A DNA stretch of 13,968 bases from an uncultured Caryophanales bacterium (GTDB lineage: Bacteria; Bacillota_I; Bacilli_A; RFN20; CAG-826), in the NCBI GenBank assembly GCA_946622925.1, contig CAMOQM010000010.1, positions 1-13,968 of the forward strand, in the 5' to 3' direction. Below, one piece after another: positions 6,828-13,968 of this stretch. The notes beneath the pieces were generated by a model. It did not search any database and had not been told where the DNA came from. It saw only the letters and a list, made by a program, of their open reading frames with translations. Positions within the stretch are counted from its first letter, which is position 1, and every line of letters starts with the position of its first letter. The position numbers were made by a program, and so were the translations under genes.

Positions 6828-9800
6828 GCTTATCCTCCAATGGGCGGATGTTTTCCGCGACGTATGAGATTCTTCCTTGATAGCTTTCTTTATGGGCCGT
6901 AAAGACGATGGGGTTACCTTCTTTCATATAGGGATAACCTTTATCGTATTCAGAGGCAAAGACCGTAAATTCTTTTTCACTTTCTTCGTCATAAACTAAC
7001 AAAAACGCCATTTTTGCGCCTTTTTTGGAGACGATTACTTTGACGGAAGAAACGATTCCGATAACGTCGACCTTATATAAGGAAGAATCGATATCGGTTA
7101 GTTTCTTATAGTTTTGTCCTTTGCCTAGTTCATCTAACGGGGAGCCAGAGACCATTAAGCCAAGGGCCTCTCTTTCCCTTAATAAATCGGTCATCTTGTT
7201 CTCGCTAACCGGAATGATTTCGGGCTTGGGGAAATCAAAATCCAAAAGAACAGTTTCGCCATCATCCCCACCTAGCATTTGGGCATATGATAAGGCGGAA
7301 GAAGAGGCCAAAGCTAGGCTGGCCCGTCTAGAGTCGAGGCAATCCAGGGCGCCGGCTTCGATTAGTTTGACTAACGATGATTGGCTAAGGCCATGTTTTT
7401 TAACGCGTTTAGCGAAATCAAAGATATCTAAATAAGGTCCATCTTTATTAAATTCTTCAACGATGCCAAGTGTGAGGTTATATTGAATGCCTTTGATGGA
7501 ATTCAAGGGGAAGCGGATTCCTTCTTTACTAGGTTCAAACCTAATGGAGGGGGCATTGACGGAGGGGATGGTTAAACGGATGCTTGAACGTTTCATTTCC
7601 GAAACCATGGCTTTGAATTTGGGATCATTAGGCGAGGTGCCGTCTAATATCGCGCAGTAGAATTCCTGAGGATAATGGGCTTTTAGATAAGCCATCTGGC
7701 AAGCGATTATGGCATAAGAAAGGGCGTGGGATTTATTGAAACCGTAGTTAGCGAATCTTTCGATTAGCTCAAACACTTTGATGGCGGATCTATCATCTAT
7801 ACCGTTACGTTTGCATCCAGCGAGGAATTCGCCACGGAGAGATTCGAGTTTGGCCGCGTTCTTTTTGCTGATCGCCCTTCTAAATAAGTCGGCTTGGCCT
7901 AAATCCATGCCGGCGAGTTCGGTCGCGATCAACATGATTTGTTCCTGGTAAACGATGATGCCATAAGTGGAAGAAAGGATCCTCTCTAGTTTTGGATGGG
8001 GATAGACGATCTTTTCTAGGCCGTGTTTTCTTCTTGCAAACGAGGGGATATTGTCCATTGGTCCTGGACGGAAGAGGGCCAAGATGGCGACGACATCTTC
8101 AAAAGTGGTGGGTTTAACCGTGGCGATGGCCCGATTCATACCTGGGGATTCAAGTTGGAAGATGCCCATATTACGGTTGGAAGCGATAAGGGCGATCGCG
8201 TCTTTATCCTCATAAGGGATATCTTCGTAATATAGGGAGATGCCTTTTCTTTCTAATAGATCAAGACAATGCTCGATGATGGTGAGGTTACGTAGTCCCA
8301 AGATATCCATCTTAAGGAAACCTTGTTCCTCAAGGTAATTCATTTCGAATTCGACGACCGAACCGGAGAATTCATCTTCTTTAGTAGGGATAGAAGAGGA
8401 CAAAGGAGAATCGTTTAAGACTATACCGGCCGCGTGGAGGCCGCTTTGTCTAGGCAAGCCTTCGATTTTGGAGGCGAGGCTAACGATTTCTAGATAATAA
8501 GGGTCGGAATCGACGATCTGCCTGAATTCTGGGGACTTTTTATAGTTGGATCTTAGGTCTTCATAAGGGAGGGTGATGGCTTTGGCTAATACGTCGATAT
8601 CGTGATTAGGATAATTAAAGACCCGTCCGACGTCTCTTAAAGAGGCTTTGGCGCCAAGGGTTTGCATGGTGATGATATGGCCAACTCTTTCCACCCCGTA
8701 TTTCTGGATTAGATAAGTTACCACTAGGTCGCGCTTAGTATCGCCAAAGTCGACGTCGATATCCGGCATCGAGGAACGCATGGGGTTGAGGAAGCGTTCG
8801 AAAAGCAAATCGTATTTGATGGGATCGGGCCTAACTATATCTAGACAATAAGAAACCAAAGAACCGGCGCCTGATCCTCTACCTGGCCCAACGGGAATGC
8901 CGTGGGTTTTGGAGAACCTTACATAGTCGGCGACGATAAGGAAGTAATCGTCATAACCCATTTGGTGGATGACGCCTAATTCATAATCTAAACGGGCTGT
9001 GTACCGTTTATCCGCCCCTGGGTTCTTTTTATTTAAGCCTTCATAAGCTAGCTTACGGAGATATTGCTCGGTGGAGTTTTCTCCTTCTGGAAGAGGGAAA
9101 TGAAGCAAACCACCGCGCTTTGCGAGAAAGGAAAAAGAAGCGGTGGATTTGGCTAGTAGGATACTTTCCTTCAATTCGCTTTCTTGATAAAAGGAGGAGA
9201 GTTCTTCCTCACTAAGCCAGTGATAATCTCCGCTTTCGGTTTTTTGATTCAACTGTTCTTCGTTAGATATGGCCCTAACGATGGATAAAACGATAGCGTC
9301 TTCCTTTTTCTCGTAGGCGATAAAAGGGAAAGCGATGGTGGGGTAAGGATATTTGGCGACGAAGTTACGAACGTTATTAACGATTTCAAGGTTGTCGTTA
9401 CCATAAGGCAAACCTAATCTGAAATCATCTAACCCTTTGCTTAGGGTTTGTAGGCCATTACGGAGCCCTTCTTCATCATAGGGTTTGATTGGCAAAGGGC
9501 ATTTTTCGGTTTGCAAGACTACCGCTAAGCCGGATTGATGTTCTTTTAATAACTTTAAAGATGAATTGCCTTTAGAATCCTCGACGCAGATTGTCAGCAA
9601 GTTGCGGTAACCCTCTTCGGATTTGACGAAAAGGGAAAAACCATATTCTTCGATGACTGTGTCATAACCAAAAACGGGATGTTTGGTAGAAAACTCTAAA
9701 CCATGGAAAAACTCGGGATAGCCGGCCATGGTTTGGAAGTCGCTTAATCCGATATATTCAAAATCGGAAGACAAAGCCTTCTTGGTTAATCTTGGCAAAG

Positions 9801-9858
9801 TGAAACCGCTTCTAAGGAAGCTAAAGCCGGAATAGATGTGAAGCGGCGCGAATTCCAT
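6820..9858 (-). CDS. dnaE: DNA polymerase III alpha subunit, DnaE type
   Basis: This is a family C replicative polymerase. In Firmicutes with PolC, DnaE extends RNA primers before handing over to PolC; polC is not in this window. Numbered from the ATG, an N-terminal PHP domain (about 1-230) begins LHIYSGFSFL (6-15), where the usual HxH is HxY and a later His is Phe, so its metal site looks inactive. The catalytic core has GRGSGAGSLVSY (326-337), PDIDVDF (365-371, with D366 and D368) and the third Asp in MDILGLR (about 517-523). A helix-hairpin-helix region (about 800-850) and a C-terminal OB fold (about 915-1005) follow. At 1012 residues it is shorter than Bacillus DnaE (about 1115). In-frame GTG at 9873 is an alternative start but precedes the TATAAT box. 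The ATG at 9858 falls on the predicted transcription start and fits the family N-terminus better. Confidence 0.95.
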   Translation of the reverse strand: MEFAPLHIYSGFSFLRSGFTLPRLTKKALSSDFEYIGLSDFQTMAGYPEFFHGLEFSTKHPVFGYDTVIEEYGFSLFVKSEEGYRNLLTICVEDSKGNSSLKLLKEHQSGLAVVLQTEKCPLPIKPYDEEGLRNGLQTLSKGLDDFRLGLPYGNDNLEIVNNVRNFVAKYPYPTIAFPFIAYEKKEDAIVLSIVRAISNEEQLNQKTESGDYHWLSEEELSSFYQESELKESILLAKSTASFSFLAKRGGLLHFPLPEGENSTEQYLRKLAYEGLNKKNPGADKRYTARLDYELGVIHQMGYDDYFLIVADYVRFSKTHGIPVGPGRGSGAGSLVSYCLDIVRPDPIKYDLLFERFLNPMRSSMPDIDVDFGDTKRDLVVTYLIQKYGVERVGHIITMQTLGAKASLRDVGRVFNYPNHDIDVLAKAITLPYEDLRSNYKKSPEFRQIVDSDPYYLEIVSLASKIEGLPRQSGLHAAGIVLNDSPLSSSIPTKEDEFSGSVVEFEMNYLEEQGFLKMDILGLRNLTIIEHCLDLLERKGISLYYEDIPYEDKDAIALIASNRNMGIFQLESPGMNRAIATVKPTTFEDVVAILALFRPGPMDNIPSFARRKHGLEKIVYPHPKLERILSSTYGIIVYQEQIMLIATELAGMDLGQADLFRRAISKKNAAKLESLRGEFLAGCKRNGIDDRSAIKVFELIERFANYGFNKSHALSYAIIACQMAYLKAHYPQEFYCAILDGTSPNDPKFKAMVSEMKRSSIRLTIPSVNAPSIRFEPSKEGIRFPLNSIKGIQYNLTLGIVEEFNKDGPYLDIFDFAKRVKKHGLSQSSLVKLIEAGALDCLDSRRASLALASSSALSYAQMLGGDDGETVLLDFDFPKPEIIPVSENKMTDLLREREALGLMVSGSPLDELGKGQNYKKLTDIDSSLYKVDVIGIVSSVKVIVSKKGAKMAFLLVYDEESEKEFTVFASEYDKGYPYMKEGNPIVFTAHKESYQGRISYVAENIRPLEDKHG

Positions 9859-9864
9859 GGCGAT

Positions 9865-9870
9865 ATTATA
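9865..9870 (-). promoter_or_regulatory. -10 box of the dnaE-polA-mutM-coaE promoter
   Basis: On the minus strand this is a perfect TATAAT. The expected initiation base, seven positions beyond its last T, is 9858, the A of the dnaE ATG, so the transcript would be leaderless. No Shine-Dalgarno sequence lies at a usable distance before the ATG. The -35 region at 17 bp reads ATTAAT, a poor match to TTGACA. The match is seen; promoter activity is inferred. Confidence 0.55.
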
Positions 9871-9878
9871 CACGCCTG

Positions 9879-9900
9879 CGCGCCGAAATTAATATGCGCG
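9879..9900. repeat. Short GC inverted repeat flanking the -35 region of the dnaE promoter
   Basis: CGCGC (9879-9883) and GCGCG (9896-9900) form a 5-bp perfect inverted repeat around a 12-base AT-rich centre that covers the predicted -35 position of the dnaE promoter. It lacks a following T tract on the minus strand, so it is not an intrinsic terminator for htpG. It could be an operator or chance. Confidence 0.25.
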
Positions 9901-9907
9901 AAGAAGA

Positions 9908-11827
9908 TTATTTGGAAGCGGCTTTGACGAATAGGGCGTTAAGTTTCCTAACGAAGGTTGCCTTATCCTCGATGTCATAGCCTTGTAGCAACATGGCTTC
10001 ATCATAAAGGATGGAGGCGTAATCCTTAATCTGTTCGTCATCACCAAGGCCAGCCACGGCTTTCCATAAGTCATGATCGGGGTTGATTTCCAAAACCTTG
10101 CTGGATTTCATCTCCTCGTTCTTCTCGCCAGGCTCTTCATTGATGATACGTTCGGCGTTCATCGAAATGCCTTCTTTAGTGGATAAACAAACGGGGGAAT
10201 CCACGAGCTTTGCGGAGAAAATGACGTTATCGACCTTGCCTTTTAATCCTTCGATTAGGTTATCAAGAGTCCGTCTATTATCAGCTTCAAGCTTATCTAG
10301 ACGTTCCTTATCTTCTTTGGAAAGCTCACCATCAGATTCGCTGGAGACGTCTTTGAATTCTTTCTTGTCGTAATCATGCATAGCCATGACGCAGAATTCA
10401 TCGATGTTCTTATCAAGCAGCAACACGTCGACGCCATCTTTCTTCTTGGCTTCAAGCTGCGGTAAGGCTTTGATTTCGTCAAGGTTTTTACCCGAGGCGA
10501 AATAGATTTCCTTTTGGTCTTTGGCCATGTTCTTAACGTAATCTTCCAAAGAGATGGGCTTATCGCCATTTAGATGATGGAAGAGAAGGAGATCCTGAAG
10601 ATCGTCTTTCTTCATGCCATAGGTGGAATAGATTCCATATTTGATGAACTCGCCGAACATTTCGAAGAACTTGTTATATTTTTCTTCGTCGTTCTTCTTG
10701 GTCTTCTTTAGTTCAGAGATAATCTTGGTTTCGACGTTTTTGGCAATCTTAGCCATCTCGGGGGTCTTTTGGAGCATCTCACGAGAGACGTTAAGCGGGA
10801 AGTCATCGGAATCGACGAGGCCTTTGACGAAACGGAGATAGTTGGGGATTAAGTCTTTGTAATAATCCTGGATGAAGACACCCCGGCTATAGACAGAAAG
10901 GCCTTGCTCATAATTCTCGCTATAGAGGTTATAGGGCACGTGGCCAGGAATGAACAAGAGGGCCTGATAGCTATAGATACCTTCGGTATGAACGTTGATG
11001 GAAAGCAGAGGATTTTCGAAATCGCCGAATTTGGATTTATAGAATTCGTTAAGTTCTTCTTCCTTGACGTCTTTGGGAGCCTTCTTCCATAGAGGCACCA
11101 TGGAATTAAGGGTCTTATCTTCGATTTCGTCGTGGTATTTGCCTTCGATGGGTTTGCCGTCTTTATCCAAATCGGGTTTGCTGACGCTTACTTCCATCTT
11201 GATCGGATAACGGATGTAGTCGCTATATTTCTTAACGAGGTTTTCGATCTTATAGGTTTCTAGATAATCGGAGAAATGAAGATCGCCTTCATCTTTCTTT
11301 AAGTAGATAGTGATTTGAGTTCCGTTATCGGCGTCATAATCACAATCTTCGATGGTATAGGTGGCTTCTCCATTACTAGAGAAGAGGTGAGCTGGTCCAT
11401 CGATGGGCTTAGTGATGACTTCGACTTTGCTAGCGACCATAAAGACGCTATAGAAACCAACGCCGAATTGGCCAATTATCGAATAGTCTTGGTCTTTCTT
11501 GGCTTTTTCTAGTTGGGCCAAGAATTCTTTGGAGCCGGAACGGGCAATGGTACCGAGGTTATTTTCAATATCCTCTTTGGACATGCCGATACCGTTATCG
11601 GTAATGGTGATGGTCCTTTTCTTTTTGTCGGCGGCGATCCTAATGAAATGTTCCTTGGTGGGATAGGTTTCGGGTTTAGTTAACGAGCAATAGCGATATT
11701 TGTCGATGGCGTCGCTGGCGTTGGATAAAAGCTCCCTAAGGAATATCTCCTTTTCGGAGTAGATCGAGTTGATCATTAAATCGAGTATTTGACGGGATTC
11801 TGTTTCAAAAGATTTTTCTTCTTTCAT
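9908..11827 (-). CDS. htpG: Molecular chaperone HtpG (bacterial Hsp90)
   Basis: HtpG is the cytosolic bacterial Hsp90, an ATP-driven homodimeric chaperone that remodels client proteins. Numbered from the chosen ATG it has 639 residues, normal for the family (about 625-640). The N-terminal GHKL ATPase has ELLSNASDA (32-40, with Glu32 and the Mg-binding Asn36), ITDNGIGM (75-82), LGTIARSGS (91-99) and GQFGVGFYSVF (119-129). The middle domain has RGVFIQDYYKDLIPNYLRFVK and the NVSRE segment. The C-terminal dimerisation domain ends LNALFVKAASK. An ATG 12 codons upstream is in frame, but the ATG at 11827 has GGAGG at 11840-11836, eight bases away, and fits the usual HtpG N-terminus. A CIRCE operator lies 42 bases upstream, pointing to HrcA control. 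No terminator separates it from dnaE, 49 bases downstream. Confidence 0.97.
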   Translation of the reverse strand: MKEEKSFETESRQILDLMINSIYSEKEIFLRELLSNASDAIDKYRYCSLTKPETYPTKEHFIRIAADKKKRTITITDNGIGMSKEDIENNLGTIARSGSKEFLAQLEKAKKDQDYSIIGQFGVGFYSVFMVASKVEVITKPIDGPAHLFSSNGEATYTIEDCDYDADNGTQITIYLKKDEGDLHFSDYLETYKIENLVKKYSDYIRYPIKMEVSVSKPDLDKDGKPIEGKYHDEIEDKTLNSMVPLWKKAPKDVKEEELNEFYKSKFGDFENPLLSINVHTEGIYSYQALLFIPGHVPYNLYSENYEQGLSVYSRGVFIQDYYKDLIPNYLRFVKGLVDSDDFPLNVSREMLQKTPEMAKIAKNVETKIISELKKTKKNDEEKYNKFFEMFGEFIKYGIYSTYGMKKDDLQDLLLFHHLNGDKPISLEDYVKNMAKDQKEIYFASGKNLDEIKALPQLEAKKKDGVDVLLLDKNIDEFCVMAMHDYDKKEFKDVSSESDGELSKEDKERLDKLEADNRRTLDNLIEGLKGKVDNVIFSAKLVDSPVCLSTKEGISMNAERIINEEPGEKNEEMKSSKVLEINPDHDLWKAVAGLGDDEQIKDYASILYDEAMLLQGYDIEDKATFVRKLNALFVKAASK

Positions 11828-11835
11828 GGTGGTTT

Positions 11836-11840
11836 CCTCC
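11836..11840 (-). promoter_or_regulatory. Ribosome binding site deciding the htpG start
   Basis: On the minus strand GGAGG lies eight bases before the ATG at 11827. It selects this start over the in-frame ATG at 11863, which has no comparable site and would add 12 residues not typical of the family. Confidence 0.75.
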
Positions 11841-11869
11841 ATAAACGACATATATCTTTCCACTTATTT

Positions 11870-11896
11870 TTGGCACTTTCAAGTCCTGAGTGCTAA
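11870..11896 (-). promoter_or_regulatory. CIRCE operator (HrcA binding site) upstream of htpG
   Basis: On the minus strand the half sites are TTAGCACTC (11896-11888) and AAGTGCCAA (11878-11870) with a 9-base spacer. The CIRCE consensus is TTAGCACTC-N9-GAGTGCTAA: the first arm is exact and the second differs at two of nine positions, so 16 of 18 arm bases match with the exact spacing. CIRCE is bound by the heat-shock repressor HrcA, classically at hrcA-grpE-dnaK and groES-groEL. The htpG promoter could not be fixed: a TTGAAA inside the operator is a possible -35 box, but no good -10 lies at 17 bp. Confidence 0.85.
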
Positions 11897-11910
11897 AAAT
11901 CTAAAAATGA

Positions 11911-11945
11911 GGGCAAAAAGAAAACCGCCTCTAGGTAGAAGCGGT
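11911..11945 (-). terminator. Rho-independent terminator after nrnA
   Basis: On the minus strand ACCGCTTCT (11945-11937) pairs with AGAGGCGGT (11932-11924), a 9-bp stem with one G-U pair and the tetraloop ACCT. It is followed directly by TTTCTTTTT. It begins 8 bases after the nrnA stop and should end the ackA-nrnA transcript before the CIRCE/htpG control region. Confidence 0.88.
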
Positions 11946-11953
11946 GGTTCTTG

Positions 11954-12955
11954 TTAGGCGAATAAGGCGTCGAGATCGCCAATGAAGGCATCGAGTTCGG
12001 TGAGGTCTTTGATTTTGGCCCCACTAGCTTGGGCATGTCCTCCGCCTTCCCATTTATTGGCGATTCCCGAGATATCCTTGGCTTTGCTACGGATAGAAAT
12101 CCTCCAGCAATAATCTTTTGGATTAGGATCTTCGGTAATCGAACACCAGGCGTTAATACCTTGGATGTTAGAGAAGAGGTTGACGTTTTCCTTACCAAGT
12201 TCGGGAGTGATGCCAAGTTCTTCCTGAACTTCCTTGGATAAACAGTAATAAGCGACCCCGTGTGGCGATATTTTGAAGTGGCCAAGGACGTAAGCTTGGT
12301 TTTGCAAAGAGCGAATCGTCTTCTCATACATCTGCTGATAGATGGCGGAGATTTCGATGCCGGTGGCAATCAAAGCTTCGGCGATGGCGAAGGTATGGGG
12401 CGAGGTCGAGGAGAAAAGGAAACGACCCGAATCGCCCACTAAGGCGACATAGAAATGACGGGCGGCTTCTTTAGAGATAAAGGTTCCTTTGCTATGGAGC
12501 AATAGATTTACGGCCACTTCCGAAGCGGCGGCCGCTTCTTTGTCTAAGACGCTTAGCCCAGGGGCGATTTCGTCCTTGCAGGGGTGATGGTCGATCTTGA
12601 TGCAGGCTTTGGCCTTAGCAAAGCGAGGATCAGCAATCCTAGAAGCATCTCCGACGTCGACGACGATGGCTAAGAAATCATGTGTATTGAACCATTCTTC
12701 GCTTAGGTCTTCAGTTTCGGGGAATAGCCTCGGGGTGAAGGAGACGTGGTTATCACCAACGAAATGGACTTCTTTCTCGGGATAGTTATCCTTAATCCAC
12801 TGATAGATGCCCATTTGGGTGCCCATGGCATCGAAGTCAGGTTTGATGTGGCGGAAAACCACGATATATTGGTATTCCTTGATGGCCTTAAAGATGGCCT
12901 TATAGGTCTTAGCGTAGGGGCGTCCGTAATCCTTAATTATTTTAGATAGCGCCAT
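11954..12955 (-). CDS. nrnA: DHH/DHHA1 phosphoesterase, NrnA/MgpA type (nanoRNase and pAp phosphatase)
   Basis: Members of this family degrade 2-5 nt RNA to mononucleotides and dephosphorylate pAp (3'-phosphoadenosine 5'-phosphate), replacing Orn in Firmicutes. The DHH domain has RHIKPDFDAMG (35-45, metal ligands His36, Asp40 and Asp42), VVDVGDASR (98-106), IDHHP (121-125) and GDSGRF (174-179). The DHHA1 substrate-binding domain ends in GGGHAQASGA (304-313). At 333 residues it is slightly longer than Bacillus NrnA, and its RHIKPDFDAMG wording resembles mycoplasma MgpA-like proteins. It could have either or both activities; c-di-nucleotide hydrolases of the same superfamily (GdpP) have extra membrane and GGDEF-like domains that are absent here. 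The ATG overlaps the end of ackA by 14 bases and has an AGAGG ribosome site inside ackA, so translation is probably coupled. A strong terminator follows. Confidence 0.9.
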   Translation of the reverse strand: MALSKIIKDYGRPYAKTYKAIFKAIKEYQYIVVFRHIKPDFDAMGTQMGIYQWIKDNYPEKEVHFVGDNHVSFTPRLFPETEDLSEEWFNTHDFLAIVVDVGDASRIADPRFAKAKACIKIDHHPCKDEIAPGLSVLDKEAAAASEVAVNLLLHSKGTFISKEAARHFYVALVGDSGRFLFSSTSPHTFAIAEALIATGIEISAIYQQMYEKTIRSLQNQAYVLGHFKISPHGVAYYCLSKEVQEELGITPELGKENVNLFSNIQGINAWCSITEDPNPKDYCWRISIRSKAKDISGIANKWEGGGHAQASGAKIKDLTELDAFIGDLDALFA

Positions 12956-13968
12956 TTTCGATCCTCTTATAGCAGTCGCGGGCGATCATGACTTCCTCAT
13001 CGGTTGGGATGACGACGACTTTGATGGGGGATTCTGGCTTGGATAAGACGGCTTCTTTGCCGCGGAGTCCTTTGTTGGCGGCGTAATCGATCTTTAAGTT
13101 AAGAGCTTCTTCGACGTCTTTGAGGATTAATTCACGGAAGTAGTCGGAGTTTTCACCGATACCGGCGGAGAAGATGATGAGATCGGCTCCACCTAAGCGG
13201 ACATAATATTGACCGATATAGTCAGCGACTCTACGGGCAAATAACTTGGCGGTGAGGATGGCCCTTTCATCGCCTTTGTTGGCGGCTTCTTCGACGTCGC
13301 GGGTATCATTGGAAATGCCAGATACGCCTAATAAGCCGGACTTCTTGTTGAAGATATCGTACATCTCATCGACGTTTTTGCCGGTGCAGGTGCATAGATA
13401 ATCCATAACGGAGGGATCGAGGTCGCCAGTGCGGGTACCCATCATGACGCCGCCTAAGGGGGTTAGGCCCATGGAAGTGGCGACGCATTTGCCATCGCGG
13501 ATAGCACATAAGGAAGCGCCCGATCCGATATGGCAGGATAAGATACGGGAACCTTTGGCTTTGCCACCGAAGTAGTGTTCGATGGCGGTGTTGGCTAAAT
13601 AGTTATGGGAGGTGCCGTGGGCGCCATACCTGCGGCAATCGTATTTCTCACTCATTTCATAGGGGATGGGGAAGAGGTAGTCTTCCGGCTCCATGGTCTG
13701 GTGGTAAGCGGTATCGAAGACGGCGATGGCCGGAACATCGGGTAAAGCGGCGTTAAAGGCTTTCCAACCGGTAATATGGGCCGGGGCGTGAAGAGGATCA
13801 AGCGGGGTAAGGGATTCGATGATATCCGCGTTCTTTTGGTCGAATTCAGCCGATTTAGAGAAATATTTGCCGCCTTGGACGACGCGGTGGCCGACGCATT
13901 TGATTTCGTCTAGGGATTTGACGATGCCGTATTTGGTGAGGGCTTCGAGGACGAGTTCGACGCCTTTG
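12942..13968 (-). CDS. ackA: Acetate kinase (5' end outside window)
   Basis: Acetate kinase interconverts acetyl phosphate plus ADP with acetate plus ATP, the energy-yielding last step of the Pta-AckA route. The frame is open to the right edge; 341 residues are visible, and alignment of GHRVV suggests that about 60 N-terminal residues are missing. An ATG at 13694 is internal, not the start, because the frame before it encodes GHRVVQGGKYF, LDPLHAPAHI and AVFDTAYHQTM, all typical of acetate kinase. Downstream are CHIGSGASLCAI (with the expected catalytic His), SMGLTPLGGVMMGTRTGDLDP (with the catalytic Arg), GENS near the adenosine site and TDEEVMIARD at the end. Small departures are GHRVVQGG for the common GHRVVHGG and HIGSG for HLGNG; the key Arg and His residues remain, so activity is expected. 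The stop lies 14 bases inside nrnA. The promoter is not in the window. Confidence 0.95.
   Translation of the reverse strand, partial: KGVELVLEALTKYGIVKSLDEIKCVGHRVVQGGKYFSKSAEFDQKNADIIESLTPLDPLHAPAHITGWKAFNAALPDVPAIAVFDTAYHQTMEPEDYLFPIPYEMSEKYDCRRYGAHGTSHNYLANTAIEHYFGGKAKGSRILSCHIGSGASLCAIRDGKCVATSMGLTPLGGVMMGTRTGDLDPSVMDYLCTCTGKNVDEMYDIFNKKSGLLGVSGISNDTRDVEEAANKGDERAILTAKLFARRVADYIGQYYVRLGGADLIIFSAGIGENSDYFRELILKDVEEALNLKIDYAANKGLRGKEAVLSKPESPIKVVVIPTDEEVMIARDCYKRIENGAI

Noticed and set aside
9859..9873. GTG start for dnaE at 9873.
   Set aside because: The GTG lies upstream of the TATAAT box and would not be in the transcript made from it; no ribosome site at a proper distance; the family N-terminus begins at the ATG 9858.
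490..9900. ATTAAT next to GCGC in both the pfkA and dnaE promoter regions as a shared regulatory motif.
   Set aside because: Spacing to the -10 box differs and the order of elements is not the same; two short, low-complexity matches are not enough.
11828..11863. Upstream ATG for htpG adding 12 residues.
   Set aside because: It lacks a ribosome site, whereas the ATG at 11827 has GGAGG eight bases before it and fits the HtpG N-terminus.
12942..13694. Acetate kinase read as a 250-residue protein from the ATG at 13694.
   Set aside because: The frame stays open to the window edge and encodes conserved acetate kinase motifs before this Met, so the ATG is internal.
1..13968. Antisense and overlapping short frames, CRISPR arrays, insertion sequences, tRNA or rRNA, toxin-antitoxin or defence genes.
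   Set aside because: The short frames are shadows of real genes with no family features. No repeats, transposase motifs or RNA gene signatures were seen, and the longest gap without a gene is 219 bases.

Overview
The window comes from a bacterium of the Firmicutes (Bacillota) type. It carries the Firmicutes-specific helicase-loading pair DnaB and DnaI, a short DnaE, a PolA with a decayed proofreading domain, an NrnA/MgpA-type DHH phosphoesterase and a CIRCE heat-shock operator. The order dnaE-polA-mutM-coaE resembles, from memory, the arrangement in mycoplasma relatives. However, the long reading frames are intact with TGA read as stop, so the code is standard and this is not a true Mycoplasma. 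I infer a Bacilli lineage near the Mollicutes or Erysipelotrichia, probably uncultured. The genus cannot be read from this DNA.

Layout. 1-450 (minus): 5' portion of pfkA, running off the left edge. 451-669: a divergent intergenic region with a pfkA promoter, three DnaA-box-like 9-mers in one orientation and an extended -10 just before dnaB. 670-2813 (plus): dnaB and dnaI, joined by a one-base stop/start overlap. 2815-9858 (minus): dnaE, polA and a fused mutM-coaE, in that transcription order, all overlapping. Its end meets the dnaI end with one base between the stop codons. 9908-11827 (minus): htpG, with a CIRCE operator at 11870-11896. 11911-11945: an intrinsic terminator closing the upstream operon. 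11954-13968 (minus): ackA (5' end outside the window) and nrnA, overlapping by 14 bases.

How the parts fit. Most of the window is a chromosome-maintenance block: helicase loading (DnaB, DnaI), DNA synthesis (DnaE, PolA) and oxidative-lesion repair (MutM, fused to the last CoA-synthesis enzyme CoaE). It is flanked by central carbon and energy genes (pfkA, ackA), a nanoRNA/pAp hydrolase (nrnA) and a chaperone (htpG).

I found no mobile element, CRISPR array, tRNA or rRNA, and no clearly new defence or toxin system. The most interesting observations are the MutM-CoaE fusion, the DnaA-box cluster in front of dnaB-dnaI, predicted leaderless or near-leaderless starts of dnaB and dnaE, and apparent HrcA control of htpG with no terminator before the replication operon.
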